A stretch of DNA of 64,000 nt from Dokdonella fugitiva (GCF_004342425.1 NZ_SLWQ01000001.1:642951-706950), one strand, 5' to 3'; counted from the first letter of the stretch, positions 54,870 to 64,000 are shown. Translations and numbers: made by a program. The notes: a model not told the origin generated them from the sequence alone.

Positions 54870-57521
54870 GTGGCCGAACGCGCCGACGACGCGCGCCACT
54901 GGGCGCGCGCACGCGAGCTGTTCGATGCCTGCGTCGACCTTGACGCCGCGCAACGCAAGCGCTACCTGCTCGATGCGACCGCCGGTGAGCCGGAAGTGCG
55001 TGCCCTGGTCGAACGCCTTCTCGCAACCCACGCCGATCTCGCGCCGACCCGCGACGACCGCATCGCGCGCGGCATCGACGCCGGCGTCGGCGCGCTCTGG
55101 TGCGAGGCGCCGGCCGGCGCGCGTTTCGGCGCATTCCGTGTCGTGCGCGAGCTCGCGCGCGGCGGCATGGGCGTGGTCTACCTCGCCGAGCGCGACGACG
55201 GCACGGTCGCGCAGCGTGTCGCGCTCAAGCTCGTTGGCAGCGCGCAATTCGGCCCCGCATCCTCGATGCGGCTCGCGCGCGAGTACCGCATGCTCGCCGC
55301 GCTGGAGCATCCGCACATCGCGCGCCTAATCGACGCCGGCACCGCCTCGGACGGCACCGCGTATTTCGCGATGGAGTACGTCGACGGCGCGCCGATCACG
55401 CGCCATTGCGACGAGCGGGCTCTGCCGCTGCGTGCGCGCCTCGCGCTCTTCCTCGATGTCTGCGCCGCGGTCCAGTACGCCCACGCGCAGCTCGTCGTGC
55501 ATCGCGACATCAAAGCGGCCAATGTGCTGGTGCGGGACGATGGCCTCGCCAAGCTGCTCGACTTCGGCATCGCGGCGCCGCTGGCGGACGCGTCGTCGTA
55601 CCTCGACGACGCGTCTTCGCCCGGCGCGTTCCTGTCGCCGCATTCGGCCGCACCCGAGCAGTTCAGGCCGAACGACCGGATCGGCGTCGCCGCCGACGTC
55701 TACGCGCTCGGCGTGCTTTTGTGCGAACTCGCCGGCGGCTCGCGGCCGATCGATGTCGATGGCCTCGACGCGAATGCGGCGATGGAGCGCGTTGCGGTGA
55801 CACCGCCGCGGCTGCCGAGCACGGCGATCGACGACGCCGGGGCACGGCGCCGCGGCGCCGACAAGCGTAAACTGCAGCGCGCGCTGCGCGGCGACATCGA
55901 CGCGATCGTCGCGCGCTGCCTCGAGAAGGACCCGCAACGCCGCTACGCCTCGGTCGCGCTGCTCGCCGAGGACATCGAACGTCATCTCGCGCGCAGGCCG
56001 ATCGCGATCCGCGCGCACGAGCGCGGCTATCGCGCGCGTCGCTTTGTCCGCCGCCATGCGCTCCCAGTCGGACTGGGCGCGCTCGCGGCGGCGTTGCTGG
56101 TCGGCTTCGTCGCCTACGGCATCGTCACCAATCGCGAACTCGAGCGGCAACGCGACGAGGCGCGCATGCGCGAGCGGCAGGCAGTGTTCCAGCGCAGCCG
56201 GGCCGAAGCGGTGACGGACTTCCTCGTCGGCTTGTTCCGCTCGACCACGCCGGAGCAGACGCGCGGCCATGCAGTAAGCGCGCGCGAACTCGTCGACAGG
56301 GGCCGCGCGAGCGTCGAAGGCGGCCTCGCCGCGCAGCCCGACCTCAAGGCGTCGATGCTGTCCGCGCTCAGCGACGTGTACCTCGCGTTCGACGACCTCG
56401 ACACGGCCGAGCGGCTGGCGCGCGGGGCGGCCGCGCTGCGCGACGCGTCGGCCGACGCACCGTTGCGCGCGGAGAGCCTGCTGCAGCTCGCGGCGATCGA
56501 CAACCGGCGTGCGCGACCGGAAGACGCATTGGCTGCGATCGACGCGGCCGCGGCAGCGGGTACGGAAGAGACGTCGCTGCGCATGCGCTGGCTGGCGACG
56601 CGCGCCGATGCGCTGCACCTGCTCGGCCGCGACGAGCAGTCCCTGGCGCTCCTGCACGAGGGCATGGACCTCGCGCGCGAGGCGTACGGCGGGGACGACC
56701 CGCGCCTGCTGCGCGCCGCCGCGAGGTACGCCAATGGCTTGCGTGCCGTCGGCCGCGTCGATGACGCGCAGGCGGTGCTCGCGCGCATCCTGCCGCTGAT
56801 GCGTCGCAACCTCGCCGCCGACGACCCCGAACTCGCCGAGGTGCTGCTCGCGATGGCGCTGCACGCGCGCAACGGGGGGCGGGCGGCGGAAGCGGAGCCG
56901 CTCGCGCGTGAAGCACTCGAGGTCGACCAACGCATCTACGGCGAACACTCGACGCAGACCAAGCGCGCGGCCAGTGCGCTCGCCACGATCGTCTCCGCGC
57001 TCGGCCGCGACACCGAGGCCGCCGGCCTGTTCGAGCGCGCGATCGCGATCGACACGGCGATCTACGGTGCGGATTCGCTGCAGGTGGGGATGGACGAATT
57101 CAACCTCGGCTCGCAATTGCAGACCATCGCGGGACGGGCCGACGAGGCACTCGCGCATTTGCAGCGCGGCGTGGCGATCGGTGCGAAGCAACTGCCCGCC
57201 GACCACATCAACCTGGCGATCTACCGGCTCGCCCTCGGCGCGAGCCTGCGCGAACAGCGGCGCCACGCGGAGGCCGACACCGTGCTGCGGGCTGCATTGG
57301 CGGTGTTCGAGCAGAAGCCCGGCCCGCGCGGACGCAACGACAACCTCGCGCGCGGCGAACTCGCCTGCAATGCACTGCAGGCGGATGGCGACGCGGCGGA
57401 GCGGCCGGCGCTGGAGGCCGCGCTCGCAGTCCTGCGCGACGTCGCACCGGACGACGCGGGCACGCACCGGCTGGAGCAGTGCCTCGCGCGCACGGCGTCA
57501 CCGCGGCTCAAGGGCCGATGA
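54870..57521 (+). CDS. Ser/Thr protein kinase with TPR repeats, module 2
   Basis: An 883-residue membrane-anchored kinase, paralogous to that at 24014. Kinase domain: ARGGMGVVYLAERDDG, VALKLVG, catalytic HRDIKAANVLV (about residue 211), LLDFGIAAPL (about 229), APEQF. One membrane helix (GLGALAAALLVGFVAYGIV, about 398-418), then TPR repeats of tetratricopeptide/kinesin-light-chain style (DDPELAEVLLAMALHARNGGRAAEAEPLAREALEVDQ). It probably phosphorylates the sigma factor encoded 1 nt upstream. This copy is intact to its natural end, which overlaps the next, convergent gene by 14 bp. Confidence 0.95.
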   Translation: MAERADDARHWARARELFDACVDLDAAQRKRYLLDATAGEPEVRALVERLLATHADLAPTRDDRIARGIDAGVGALWCEAPAGARFGAFRVVRELARGGMGVVYLAERDDGTVAQRVALKLVGSAQFGPASSMRLAREYRMLAALEHPHIARLIDAGTASDGTAYFAMEYVDGAPITRHCDERALPLRARLALFLDVCAAVQYAHAQLVVHRDIKAANVLVRDDGLAKLLDFGIAAPLADASSYLDDASSPGAFLSPHSAAPEQFRPNDRIGVAADVYALGVLLCELAGGSRPIDVDGLDANAAMERVAVTPPRLPSTAIDDAGARRRGADKRKLQRALRGDIDAIVARCLEKDPQRRYASVALLAEDIERHLARRPIAIRAHERGYRARRFVRRHALPVGLGALAAALLVGFVAYGIVTNRELERQRDEARMRERQAVFQRSRAEAVTDFLVGLFRSTTPEQTRGHAVSARELVDRGRASVEGGLAAQPDLKASMLSALSDVYLAFDDLDTAERLARGAAALRDASADAPLRAESLLQLAAIDNRRARPEDALAAIDAAAAAGTEETSLRMRWLATRADALHLLGRDEQSLALLHEGMDLAREAYGGDDPRLLRAAARYANGLRAVGRVDDAQAVLARILPLMRRNLAADDPELAEVLLAMALHARNGGRAAEAEPLAREALEVDQRIYGEHSTQTKRAASALATIVSALGRDTEAAGLFERAIAIDTAIYGADSLQVGMDEFNLGSQLQTIAGRADEALAHLQRGVAIGAKQLPADHINLAIYRLALGASLREQRRHAEADTVLRAALAVFEQKPGPRGRNDNLARGELACNALQADGDAAERPALEAALAVLRDVAPDDAGTHRLEQCLARTASPRLKGR

Positions 57522-58185
57522 GCCAGTCGGAGTAGAAGTGGTACGCCGCGCCCATGCCGACCTCGAGATCATCGCCGATCACGCCGGCACGCAGGGAGGA
57601 CGGCACGCAGGATGAACCTTCCGGCGCGATCGTCTTGTACGCCTCGAAGAACTGGTCGTCCGAGTCCGAGGTGAACAGGTACACGTGGCACCAGTCCGGG
57701 GCGGGCGCGACATTGATGTAGACGTTGGATGTCATCGGCGCCGGACCTGCGAGCGCATCGATCTCATGCGGCGAGGGGCCGTCCGGCGTCACCGACAGGC
57801 TGGGGGATCCGTCGTACCACACCCATTCCAGTCGCGAGTACGCCCGCGGCGCGACGCGGGCGCGCAAGGCGAATACCCCGCCGTCCCGGCCGCCGTTCGG
57901 CGTCGGAATGTCGATGCCGAATTCGACCAGCGTCACGGTGTGTTCATGCGTCGCGGGAAGTTCGAGCGCGATATTGCCCGTGAGGGCATCGTTCGCTCCG
58001 GCGCCGACGGCGATCGTCGAATAGTCCGACCTGGCCACCCTGCTGCCAGGATCGGGCAGCGCGGCACGCGTGAGGTTGCATTCGCGCCCGGACCCGCCCG
58101 GCCCGGGGCTCTGCGAACCGGGGTCGCAGAAGATCGGCGTCGCGGGCACGGCGGCGAGCAGCAGGAGCGGGAGTACGGCAGGCAT
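57508..58185 (-). CDS. Exported protein of unknown function
   Basis: A 225-residue protein with a short signal peptide (PAVLPLLLLAAVPATPIF). The body is beta-rich (LELPATHEHTVTLVEFGIDIPTP, VFALRARVAPRAYSRLEWVWYDG, NVYINVAPAPDWCHVYLFTSDS), with four cysteines in the mature part. The start is supported by GAGGACT before the ATG; upstream in-frame codons are an antisense shadow of the desaturase gene. No family recognised. It is convergent with the module 2 kinase gene. Confidence 0.7.
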   Translation of the reverse strand: MPAVLPLLLLAAVPATPIFCDPGSQSPGPGGSGRECNLTRAALPDPGSRVARSDYSTIAVGAGANDALTGNIALELPATHEHTVTLVEFGIDIPTPNGGRDGGVFALRARVAPRAYSRLEWVWYDGSPSLSVTPDGPSPHEIDALAGPAPMTSNVYINVAPAPDWCHVYLFTSDSDDQFFEAYKTIAPEGSSCVPSSLRAGVIGDDLEVGMGAAYHFYSDWLIGP

Positions 58186-58247
58186 GGACAGTCCTCGGAT
58201 CGAAGTCGGGAAATACTGCGATGGCGTTCGTTCTGGCGTAACCGTGC

Positions 58248-59462
58248 TCAGGCCGACGGCTTGGCGCGGAACGGAAACGCCTGCTGCGCGCGCCAGCCGT
58301 CCGGCATGTAGTCGCCGACGACTCCGTATTTCGCCGGCAGCGGCTTGTGCGCGGGCACCTTGACCGCGGTGCCGAACAGGTGGTCGAGGAAGGAATAGTG
58401 CGCGGCGTAGTTGCGGTCGATCGCCTCGTCGTCGGACGAGTGGTGCCAGTGATGGAAGTCCGGCGTCACGATCAGGTATTTCAACGGCCCCCAGGGCAGG
58501 TGCACGTTGGCGTGGTTGAGCACGGCCTGGAAGCCGACCACGATGATGTAGGTGTTGATCACCGCTTCGCTGAAACCGAGCACGAACAGCGGCGCGAGCA
58601 CGCACACGCGCGTGAAGACGATCTCGGCGACGTGCTGGCGCGAACCGGCGAGCCAGTCCATCGTCTTCGCGCTGTGGTGCACGGCGTGGAATTTCCACAG
58701 GAACGGGATCTCGTGGTAAGCGCGATGCGTCCAGTACTGCGCGAGGTCGGCGACGAGGATGCACAGGAGCAGCTGCGGCACGAACCAGATGCGCTGCACG
58801 GCGAGCTGGAAGTCGTGGCTGACGAGCCAGGCGAAACCGTGGTGGATCGCGAAGTTCACGGTCAGGAGGATCAGGCCGACGAGGAAATGGTTGACCGCGA
58901 AGTGCTTGAGGTCGGTCTGCCATTCCGGCCGGAACACGGTCTGCTCCTTGTACAGCGGGAACAGCTTCTCGATCGCGACGAACACGAGCGTCGAACCGAG
59001 CAGGTCGAGGATGAACCAGTCGAGGCCGATGTACGGCGTGTGATCGGGGAAATCGCCGACCGGCACGCGCGCGCCGCCGAGCGCGACCGCGGCGATCACG
59101 AACGCGAACGCGACGAGGTTGACGTTGCGGCGGACGCCGAGCACGAGGTTGGCGAGCGCGAGGCCGCCGGCGACGAGCAGCGCGACGAACAGGAGCTGGC
59201 GCAGCACGTCGACCGAGTACTGGTGGCGCAGCTCCGGCGTGGTCAGGTACTGGGGAAAATGGAACGCGAGCACGCCGAGCAGGCAGAGCACGCCGAGCGA
59301 GAACGCGATGATCGTCGCGATCGTGCCCTGGCCGAACCGGAGCGGGCCGCTGCCGGCGAGGAAGCGCGCGGTGTCGTCGACGGTCGCGCGCGCGACCTCG
59401 ACGTGCGCGTCGAGCGCATCGCGCAACACGTACGGCGTCCGGCTCACTGACGGCTTCGGCAT
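58248..59462 (-). CDS. Sterol desaturase/fatty acid hydroxylase family membrane enzyme
   Basis: A 404-residue membrane protein with several helices and the three di-iron histidine clusters of the FA hydroxylase superfamily: THRAYHE (about residue 246), HAVHHS (about 259) and PDFHHWHH (about 336). Members hydroxylate or desaturate lipids, or cleave ether lipids, at the membrane using O2. The substrate is unknown. The RBS GGGGGGAG directly precedes the ATG. The next gene on this strand, a lipid-envelope-type enzyme, may share its theme. Confidence 0.92.
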   Translation of the reverse strand: MPKPSVSRTPYVLRDALDAHVEVARATVDDTARFLAGSGPLRFGQGTIATIIAFSLGVLCLLGVLAFHFPQYLTTPELRHQYSVDVLRQLLFVALLVAGGLALANLVLGVRRNVNLVAFAFVIAAVALGGARVPVGDFPDHTPYIGLDWFILDLLGSTLVFVAIEKLFPLYKEQTVFRPEWQTDLKHFAVNHFLVGLILLTVNFAIHHGFAWLVSHDFQLAVQRIWFVPQLLLCILVADLAQYWTHRAYHEIPFLWKFHAVHHSAKTMDWLAGSRQHVAEIVFTRVCVLAPLFVLGFSEAVINTYIIVVGFQAVLNHANVHLPWGPLKYLIVTPDFHHWHHSSDDEAIDRNYAAHYSFLDHLFGTAVKVPAHKPLPAKYGVVGDYMPDGWRAQQAFPFRAKPSA

Positions 59463-59538
59463 GCTCCCCCCCGGGTTCCCTGCGGCACGATGGCGGCCGC
59501 GCGGCGCATTCTAGCGCCGCGGCCGGCCCGTGCGAGGC

Positions 59539-61293
59539 TCAGGGCGCCTCGCCGCGCTGGCGCATCAGCATGATCGCCCCGAGCGCGGCATCGTCGCGCG
59601 GGGTCCAGTGCGGGCCGGGCAGGTCCTGGCGGCGGGCCGACTCGAGTGCGTCGAAATAGCGGTCGTCGATGCCCGCCGTGGCGAGCAGCAGCGCCGGCAG
59701 GTAGAACGCGGCGGTCGTTTCCTCAGCCGGCACCGGCCCGGCGTGCGCGCTGTCGAACAACAGCCACGGCACGGGCTGCGAGAAGCCGTTCGCGCCGTCG
59801 TCGAAGCCGGCGCCTTCATAGAGCTTCGGCAGCGCCGGCAGGTGGTCGCCATAGAACAGCAGCAAGGTGCGCCGCGGCCGCTGCTTCAGTGCATCGGCGA
59901 GGCGGCCGAGCGCGCGGTCGGCACGCGCGAGGTGGTAGAGATAGCCGCGCAGCCGCTCCGCCGGCGGGCCGCTGGCGTCGGGCGGCACCGGTTGCGCGGC
60001 GATGTCGTTCGGGTCTGCGTTCGGGAAACCTTCGTACGGCCCGTGGTTTTCCATGCTGATCGCGAACACGAACGCGGGCGAGCGCGCCGCGTCGAGGCGT
60101 TGCAGCACGTGGTCGACGAGGGCGTCGTCGCCGATGTACCAGCCGACGCGCGCGGCGTCGCCGAACGCTTCCTCGCCGTCGAACGCGGCGAAACCGAGGT
60201 GGTCGAGCGCGACCGCGCGGTTCCAGAAGTCGCGTTCGTGCGGATGCACCGCGAGCGTCGAGTAGCCACGGGCGGCGAGCACGCTGGCCAGGCTCGGCAC
60301 GGCGGCCGCGGTCAGGCGGAAGTACGGGTACTGCACCTCGGGGAAGTACCGCATTGCGATGCCGGTGAGCACCTCGAACTCGGTGCGGATCGTGCCGCCG
60401 CCGTAGGCGGGCACCCACAGGTCGCCGTGGCGCGAGACCGCGGCGAGGCGGCGGAACTCCGGCAGCACCTGAGCAGGCTCGAGCCCGCGCAGGCGCGCGG
60501 GGTCGAAGAACGATTCGCTCTGCACGACGACGATGTCCGGCAGCGTCGACGGGTCCGGCGCAGCGGGGGGCGCGGCGGCATGGTCCTGCATGAAGCGTCG
60601 CGCGAGCTCGCGGTCCGGCTCGGGCAGCACGAACGTCGTGCTCCACGCGTAGCGCAGCAAGGTCGCCGGCAGGCCACCGTGCTCGGCCGACGCGGCCGGC
60701 GACCATTCCAGCCATTCGTCCTGCGCCGCCGCGTACACGCGCGACCACGGCGACACGCCCGCGACCAGGCTCGCGCCGAGGCCGAGGACACCGGCACCGA
60801 CGAGCAGGCGCGCCCAACCCGTGAGGCGCTGCCACGGGCGCTCCCAGCGCAGCAGCGCCGCGACGACGAGCACGCAGGCGACCGCGCACGCGATCGCCGT
60901 CGGCGGCAGGTAGCGCGCGAGCAGCGCGCCGCCGTCGCCGAGGTGTCCGAGCAGCATGAAGTCCGCCGGCAGCACCGGCGTGTCGAGCAGCTCGAGCTTG
61001 ATCGCGTTGGCGTAATACAGCAGGTACAGCGGCAACATGGCGAGGCCTAGCGACAGCAATGGCCGTCGCGTCAGCGCGAGCAGCAGCAGGGCGAGCACGA
61101 GCGTGGGAATCGCGTTGGTGAGGATGGCGCCCGCGGCGGCCCATGCCGCCCCGTCCGCGGCGAACGCGGGATCCTGCCAGGTGACGAGCGCCGCGCCGGC
61201 GAACAACGCGAGGACGGCATAGGCGGCCAGTGCGAGCGGCAGGCCGATGCGTGCGGGCGACCTGCGTCGCGAAGTGGCTCGTGGCAGTGCCAT
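59539..61293 (-). CDS. LTA synthase-like sulfatase-fold membrane enzyme
   Basis: A 584-residue protein: five N-terminal membrane helices (about residues 15-190), then a periplasmic alkaline-phosphatase-fold domain with VVQSESFFDP (metal-binding glutamate, about 258), GGGTIRTEFEVLTG (threonine nucleophile region), MENHGPYEGFPN and LLFYGDHLPALP (about 480). The family includes LtaS and the phosphoglycerol transferases (OpgB) of Gram-negatives, which move phosphoglycerol or phosphoethanolamine groups onto glycans. The ATG at 61293 is chosen; upstream in-frame residues are the antisense of the transporter gene. Confidence 0.9.
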   Translation of the reverse strand: MALPRATSRRRSPARIGLPLALAAYAVLALFAGAALVTWQDPAFAADGAAWAAAGAILTNAIPTLVLALLLLALTRRPLLSLGLAMLPLYLLYYANAIKLELLDTPVLPADFMLLGHLGDGGALLARYLPPTAIACAVACVLVVAALLRWERPWQRLTGWARLLVGAGVLGLGASLVAGVSPWSRVYAAAQDEWLEWSPAASAEHGGLPATLLRYAWSTTFVLPEPDRELARRFMQDHAAAPPAAPDPSTLPDIVVVQSESFFDPARLRGLEPAQVLPEFRRLAAVSRHGDLWVPAYGGGTIRTEFEVLTGIAMRYFPEVQYPYFRLTAAAVPSLASVLAARGYSTLAVHPHERDFWNRAVALDHLGFAAFDGEEAFGDAARVGWYIGDDALVDHVLQRLDAARSPAFVFAISMENHGPYEGFPNADPNDIAAQPVPPDASGPPAERLRGYLYHLARADRALGRLADALKQRPRRTLLLFYGDHLPALPKLYEGAGFDDGANGFSQPVPWLLFDSAHAGPVPAEETTAAFYLPALLLATAGIDDRYFDALESARRQDLPGPHWTPRDDAALGAIMLMRQRGEAP

Positions 61294-61437
61294 ACCGTCC
61301 CGTCGACCCCCGGTGGCCACCGCGGCGCAGCAACGTCGCTGCACCGCACAGCATACACGGCAGGCGCCTTGCGCCGCGCGCGAAGGCTGCTCTACGCTCG
61401 CCCGATCGCCCGCGACGCGGGCCGGGGGATCTTCCAG

Positions 61438-62754
61438 ATGATGCAGGCCTTGGGGCACATCGCGTTCGGGCTGTTCGGCCTCGCCGTACTGGTCGGCATC
61501 GCGTTCGCGTTCTCGAACAACAAGCGCGCGGTCGACTGGCGCCTCGTGCTCACGGGCGTGTCGCTGCAGATCGTGTTCGCCGCGCTCGTGCTCAAGCTCC
61601 CGCTCGGCCGCGACGTGTTCAATGCGATCGCCACCGGCTTCGTGCGCCTGCTCGACTTCGTCCGCGTCGGTTCCGAGTTCATCTTCGGCAGCTTCATGGA
61701 CATCTCGAAGTTCGGCTTCGTGTTCGCCGTGCAGGTGCTGCCGACGATCATCTTCTTCGCCTCGCTGACCGGCGTGCTGTACCACCTCGGTGTCATGCAG
61801 AAGATCGTCAAGGGCATGGCGTGGGTGATCACCAAGGTCATGAACGTGTCCGGCGCGGAAACGACCAGCGTCTGCGCGAGCGTGTTCATCGGCCAGACCG
61901 AGGCGCCACTGACGATCAAGCCGTACATCGAGCGCATGACGCAGTCCGAGCTCATGACCGTGATGATCGGCGGCATGGCGCACATCGCCGGCAGCGTGAT
62001 GGCCGCGTACGTGGGCCTCCTCGGCGGCGACGACCCGGTGCAGAAGCAGTTCTTCGCCAAGCACCTGCTCACCGCGAGCATCATGGCCGCGCCCGCGACG
62101 CTGATGCTCGCGAAGATCCTCGTGCCGGAAACCGAGGAGCCGCTCACGCGCGGCACGATCAAGCTCGACGTCGAGAAGACCACCGCCAACGTCATCGACG
62201 CGGCGGCGACGGGCGCCGCCGACGGCCTGCGCCTCGCCCTCAACGTCGGCGCGATGCTGCTCGCGTTCATCGCGCTGATCGCGCTCATCAACGGGCCGAT
62301 CCAGTGGCTCGGCGCCCATGCGTGGGGCGCCGACGCCGGTTCGTCGATCAATGCGTGGCTGAGCGCGGGCGCGGGCCATCCGGTCGAACTGTCGCTGCAG
62401 ACGATCTTCGGCTGGGTGCTCGCGCCGATCGCCTGGCTCATCGGCGTGCCGTGGCAGGACGCGTCGCTGGTCGGCAGCTTCATCGGCGAGAAGGTGGTCA
62501 TCAACGAGTTCGTCGCCTACGTCGACATGTCCACGCACATCACGCAGTTGTCGAAGGAGAGCCAGCTCATCGCGACCTATGCGCTGTGCGGCTTCGCCAA
62601 TTTCTCCTCGATCGCGATCCAGATCGGCGGCATCGGCGGGCTCGCGCCGAACCGGCGCGCCGACCTCGCGCGCTTCGGCCTGCGCGCGGTGCTCGGCGGC
62701 TCGCTCGCGACGTTCATGACCGCGACGATCGCGGGCGTGCTCGAACAGCTCTGA
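61438..62754 (+). CDS. nupC: Concentrative nucleoside transporter (NupC/CNT family)
   Basis: A 438-residue inner-membrane protein with the CNT architecture: N-terminal helices, the Gate domain (VMNVSGAETTSVCASVFIGQTEAPLTIKPYI), GGMAHIAGSVMAAYV, and the C-terminal GEKVVINEFVAYVDMS with NFSSIAIQIGGIGGLAPNRR. It imports nucleosides with protons or sodium. The ATG at 61438 has GGGGGA upstream; the ATG at 61441 is equally usable. TACGCT at 61393-61398 may be its -10 box. It lies 16 nt upstream of the kinase gene, forming a salvage operon. Confidence 0.95.
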   Translation: MMQALGHIAFGLFGLAVLVGIAFAFSNNKRAVDWRLVLTGVSLQIVFAALVLKLPLGRDVFNAIATGFVRLLDFVRVGSEFIFGSFMDISKFGFVFAVQVLPTIIFFASLTGVLYHLGVMQKIVKGMAWVITKVMNVSGAETTSVCASVFIGQTEAPLTIKPYIERMTQSELMTVMIGGMAHIAGSVMAAYVGLLGGDDPVQKQFFAKHLLTASIMAAPATLMLAKILVPETEEPLTRGTIKLDVEKTTANVIDAAATGAADGLRLALNVGAMLLAFIALIALINGPIQWLGAHAWGADAGSSINAWLSAGAGHPVELSLQTIFGWVLAPIAWLIGVPWQDASLVGSFIGEKVVINEFVAYVDMSTHITQLSKESQLIATYALCGFANFSSIAIQIGGIGGLAPNRRADLARFGLRAVLGGSLATFMTATIAGVLEQL

Positions 62755-62770
62755 ACGCGCGGGACCGACG

Positions 62771-63757
62771 ATGGCCGCACCGCTCGCGCTCGTCGTCGGC
62801 AGCTACAACCACGACTACGCCTGGCGCGTCGAGCGCGCGCCGCAGGCCGGCCAGACCTTGCGTGGTGACGCGTTCCGCACCGCACCCGGCGGCAAGGGCT
62901 TCAACCAGGCGGTCGCCTGCGCGCGCCAGGGCGTGCCGACCGCGTTCATCGCCGCGATCGGTGCCGACGCCGCCGGCGACGGCGCGCGCCGGCTCGCCGC
63001 CGACGAAGGCATCGACGCGCACTGGCAGACCTGCACCGACGCCGCCACCGGCAGCGCCTGCATCGTCGTCGAGGCGCACGGCCAGAACCGCATCATCGTC
63101 GCGCTCGGCGCGAACGAACGCCTCGATCCCGCGTTCCTGCGCGAACGCGAGGCACTGTTCGCAGCGGCCGGCGTGCTGCTCGTGCAGCTGGAGAACGGCG
63201 TCGAGGCGACGTGTGCCGCACTCGATCTCGCGCAGGCACACGGCGTGCTGCGCGTGCTCAACCCCGCACCCGTGCACGACGCGCTCGATGGCACCCTGCT
63301 CGCGCGCTGCGACCTCGTGACGCCGAACGAAAGCGAGTTCGCACTGATGCTCGCGCGCACGGGCGGCGCGCGGATCGACGCGGATACACTCGCCGGGCGA
63401 GACGACGCCGAGCTGCACCGGCTGGCGCGCGGGCTCGGCGTGCCGAGCGTCATCGTCACGCTCGGCGCACACGGCTGCTTCGTCTCGCACGAAGATGCGC
63501 GCCGGCACGCGGACGCGCGGCCGTACTACCGCGTCGCCGCCGAACACGCGGACGTCGTCGACACGACCGGCGCCGGCGACGCGTTCTCCGGCGCCCTCGT
63601 CGCCGCCCTGCTGCGCGGTCGCGGCCGCCCCTTGCGCGACGCGGTCGTGCACGCGAACCGCTGCGCCGCGCTCTCGACCGAACACCGCGGCGCCGCCGAG
63701 GCGATGCCACGCGCGGCCGACGTCGAGCGCCGCTTCGGCTCCGGATCGAGCGCGTAG
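62771..63757 (+). CDS. rbsK: Ribokinase-like PfkB family sugar/nucleoside kinase
   Basis: A 328-residue kinase of the PfkB/ribokinase family. It opens with the substrate-binding GGKGFNQAVACAR (about residues 38-50, family signature GGKGANQA), and has the C-terminal active site VVDTTGAGDAFSGALVAALL with the catalytic aspartate (about 270). It most likely phosphorylates ribose or a nucleoside, fitting its position 16 nt after a nucleoside transporter gene. The last about 20 residues reach into the repeat-rich region. Confidence 0.9.
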   Translation: MAAPLALVVGSYNHDYAWRVERAPQAGQTLRGDAFRTAPGGKGFNQAVACARQGVPTAFIAAIGADAAGDGARRLAADEGIDAHWQTCTDAATGSACIVVEAHGQNRIIVALGANERLDPAFLREREALFAAAGVLLVQLENGVEATCAALDLAQAHGVLRVLNPAPVHDALDGTLLARCDLVTPNESEFALMLARTGGARIDADTLAGRDDAELHRLARGLGVPSVIVTLGAHGCFVSHEDARRHADARPYYRVAAEHADVVDTTGAGDAFSGALVAALLRGRGRPLRDAVVHANRCAALSTEHRGAAEAMPRAADVERRFGSGSSA

Positions 63758-63771
63758 GGCGGGTCGAGCGT

Positions 63772-63867
63772 GTAGGGCGGGTCGAGCGCGCAGCGCGAGT
63801 CCCGCCGCCCGTCCGCGACACCGCGGCGAGCGTGCGGCGGCACGCGCTTCGCGCGTACCGCCCTACC
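63772..63867. repeat. 96-bp palindromic repeat, copy 1
   Basis: The segment is identical to 63905-64000. Both ends are complementary (GTAGGGCGG...CCGCCCTACC), and it contains the 30-base REP word also found at 15045-15074. A truncated 19-bp copy of its left end precedes it (from about 63754), giving a short tandem array directly after the kinase stop. Confidence 0.9.
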
Positions 63868-63904
63868 CACCCGGGGCTTGCATGCCTACAGCCGAGTCGA
63901 GGGC

Positions 63905-64000
63905 GTAGGGCGGGTCGAGCGCGCAGCGCGAGTCCCGCCGCCCGTCCGCGACACCGCGGCGAGCGTGCGGCGGCACGCGCTTCGCGCGTACCGCCCTACC
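63905..64000. repeat. 96-bp palindromic repeat, copy 2
   Basis: An exact second copy of 63772-63867, separated from it by 37 bp of unique sequence. It runs to the window edge, so the array may go on beyond it. Confidence 0.9.

Noticed and set aside
59539..62538. A continuous 999-codon reverse-strand frame suggesting a fusion of the LtaS-like enzyme with a long N-terminal extension.
   Set aside because: The extension lies exactly antisense to the well-supported nucleoside transporter gene and has shadow-type Arg/His/Asp-rich composition; the real start is the ATG at 61293.
63772..64000. Spaced repeats at the window end considered as a CRISPR array.
   Set aside because: Only two long (96 bp) palindromic units with one 37-bp gap and no cas genes; a REP-type repeat fits better.

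Overview
The window is very GC-rich (by eye near 70%) chromosomal DNA from a Gram-negative bacterium. I place it in the Gammaproteobacteria, most likely the Xanthomonadales (Lysobacter/Rhodanobacter-like). The reasons are the gene types (PhhA, a single-chain 1,180-residue indolepyruvate oxidoreductase, a TerC protein behind a manganese riboswitch, ECF sigma/Ser-Thr kinase pairs), the REP-like GTGGGAGCGGCTTCAGCCGC element, and several leaderless or short-leader promoters with TAnnnT -10 boxes. No rRNA, tRNA, CRISPR array, insertion sequence or phage module was found.

Layout. 0-22.7 kb is mostly housekeeping and metabolism: a reductase and a 2OG-Fe(II) oxygenase, fructose-bisphosphatase, small metabolic genes (VOC, NIPSNAP, GFA), a WYL regulator, a DUF885 peptidase-like protein, phenylalanine hydroxylase, a rhomboid protease, a diguanylate cyclase, TerC with its riboswitch, an rRNA methyltransferase, a two-domain aspartyl protease beside an ArsR-type regulator, GTP cyclohydrolase I, a Tat-exported molybdenum oxidoreductase pair and a TetA-like exporter. 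22.9-34.3 kb holds the first ECF sigma/kinase module (kinase frameshifted near its C-terminus), an Xre-RES toxin-antitoxin pair with a visible operator, a SpmAB-like membrane protein, a methyltransferase plus PP-loop ATPase pair, and a SWIM-SNF2 helicase.

34.6-43 kb is a compact glycan cluster: GT2, a glycosyltransferase-like protein, flippase, O-antigen-ligase-like polymerase, a small anchored protein, two GT4-type transferases and an epimerase, mostly with overlapping start and stop codons. 42.9-47.9 kb is a four-gene operon, read leftward, of exported proteins: two paralogous secreted proteins of unknown family, a P-domain protein with an IPTL-CTERM-like tail, and an FG-GAP protein. It starts at a good sigma-70-like promoter and is the best candidate here for an undescribed system. 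48-52.6 kb holds the indolepyruvate oxidoreductase and a divergent ODP-type metallo-beta-lactamase-fold protein. They share an intergenic region with a near-perfect FNR/Anr box, and a 42-bp promoter-bearing repeat flanks the second gene.

52.7-64 kb has two exported proteins from a visibly less GC-rich patch, the second ECF sigma/kinase module, another exported protein, a sterol-desaturase-family enzyme, a LtaS-like sulfatase-fold membrane enzyme, a concentrative nucleoside transporter coupled to a ribokinase-like kinase (nucleoside or ribose salvage), and two identical 96-bp palindromic repeats. Three related inverted-repeat elements sit only between the 3' ends of convergent genes (8.1, 12.3 and 27.0 kb).
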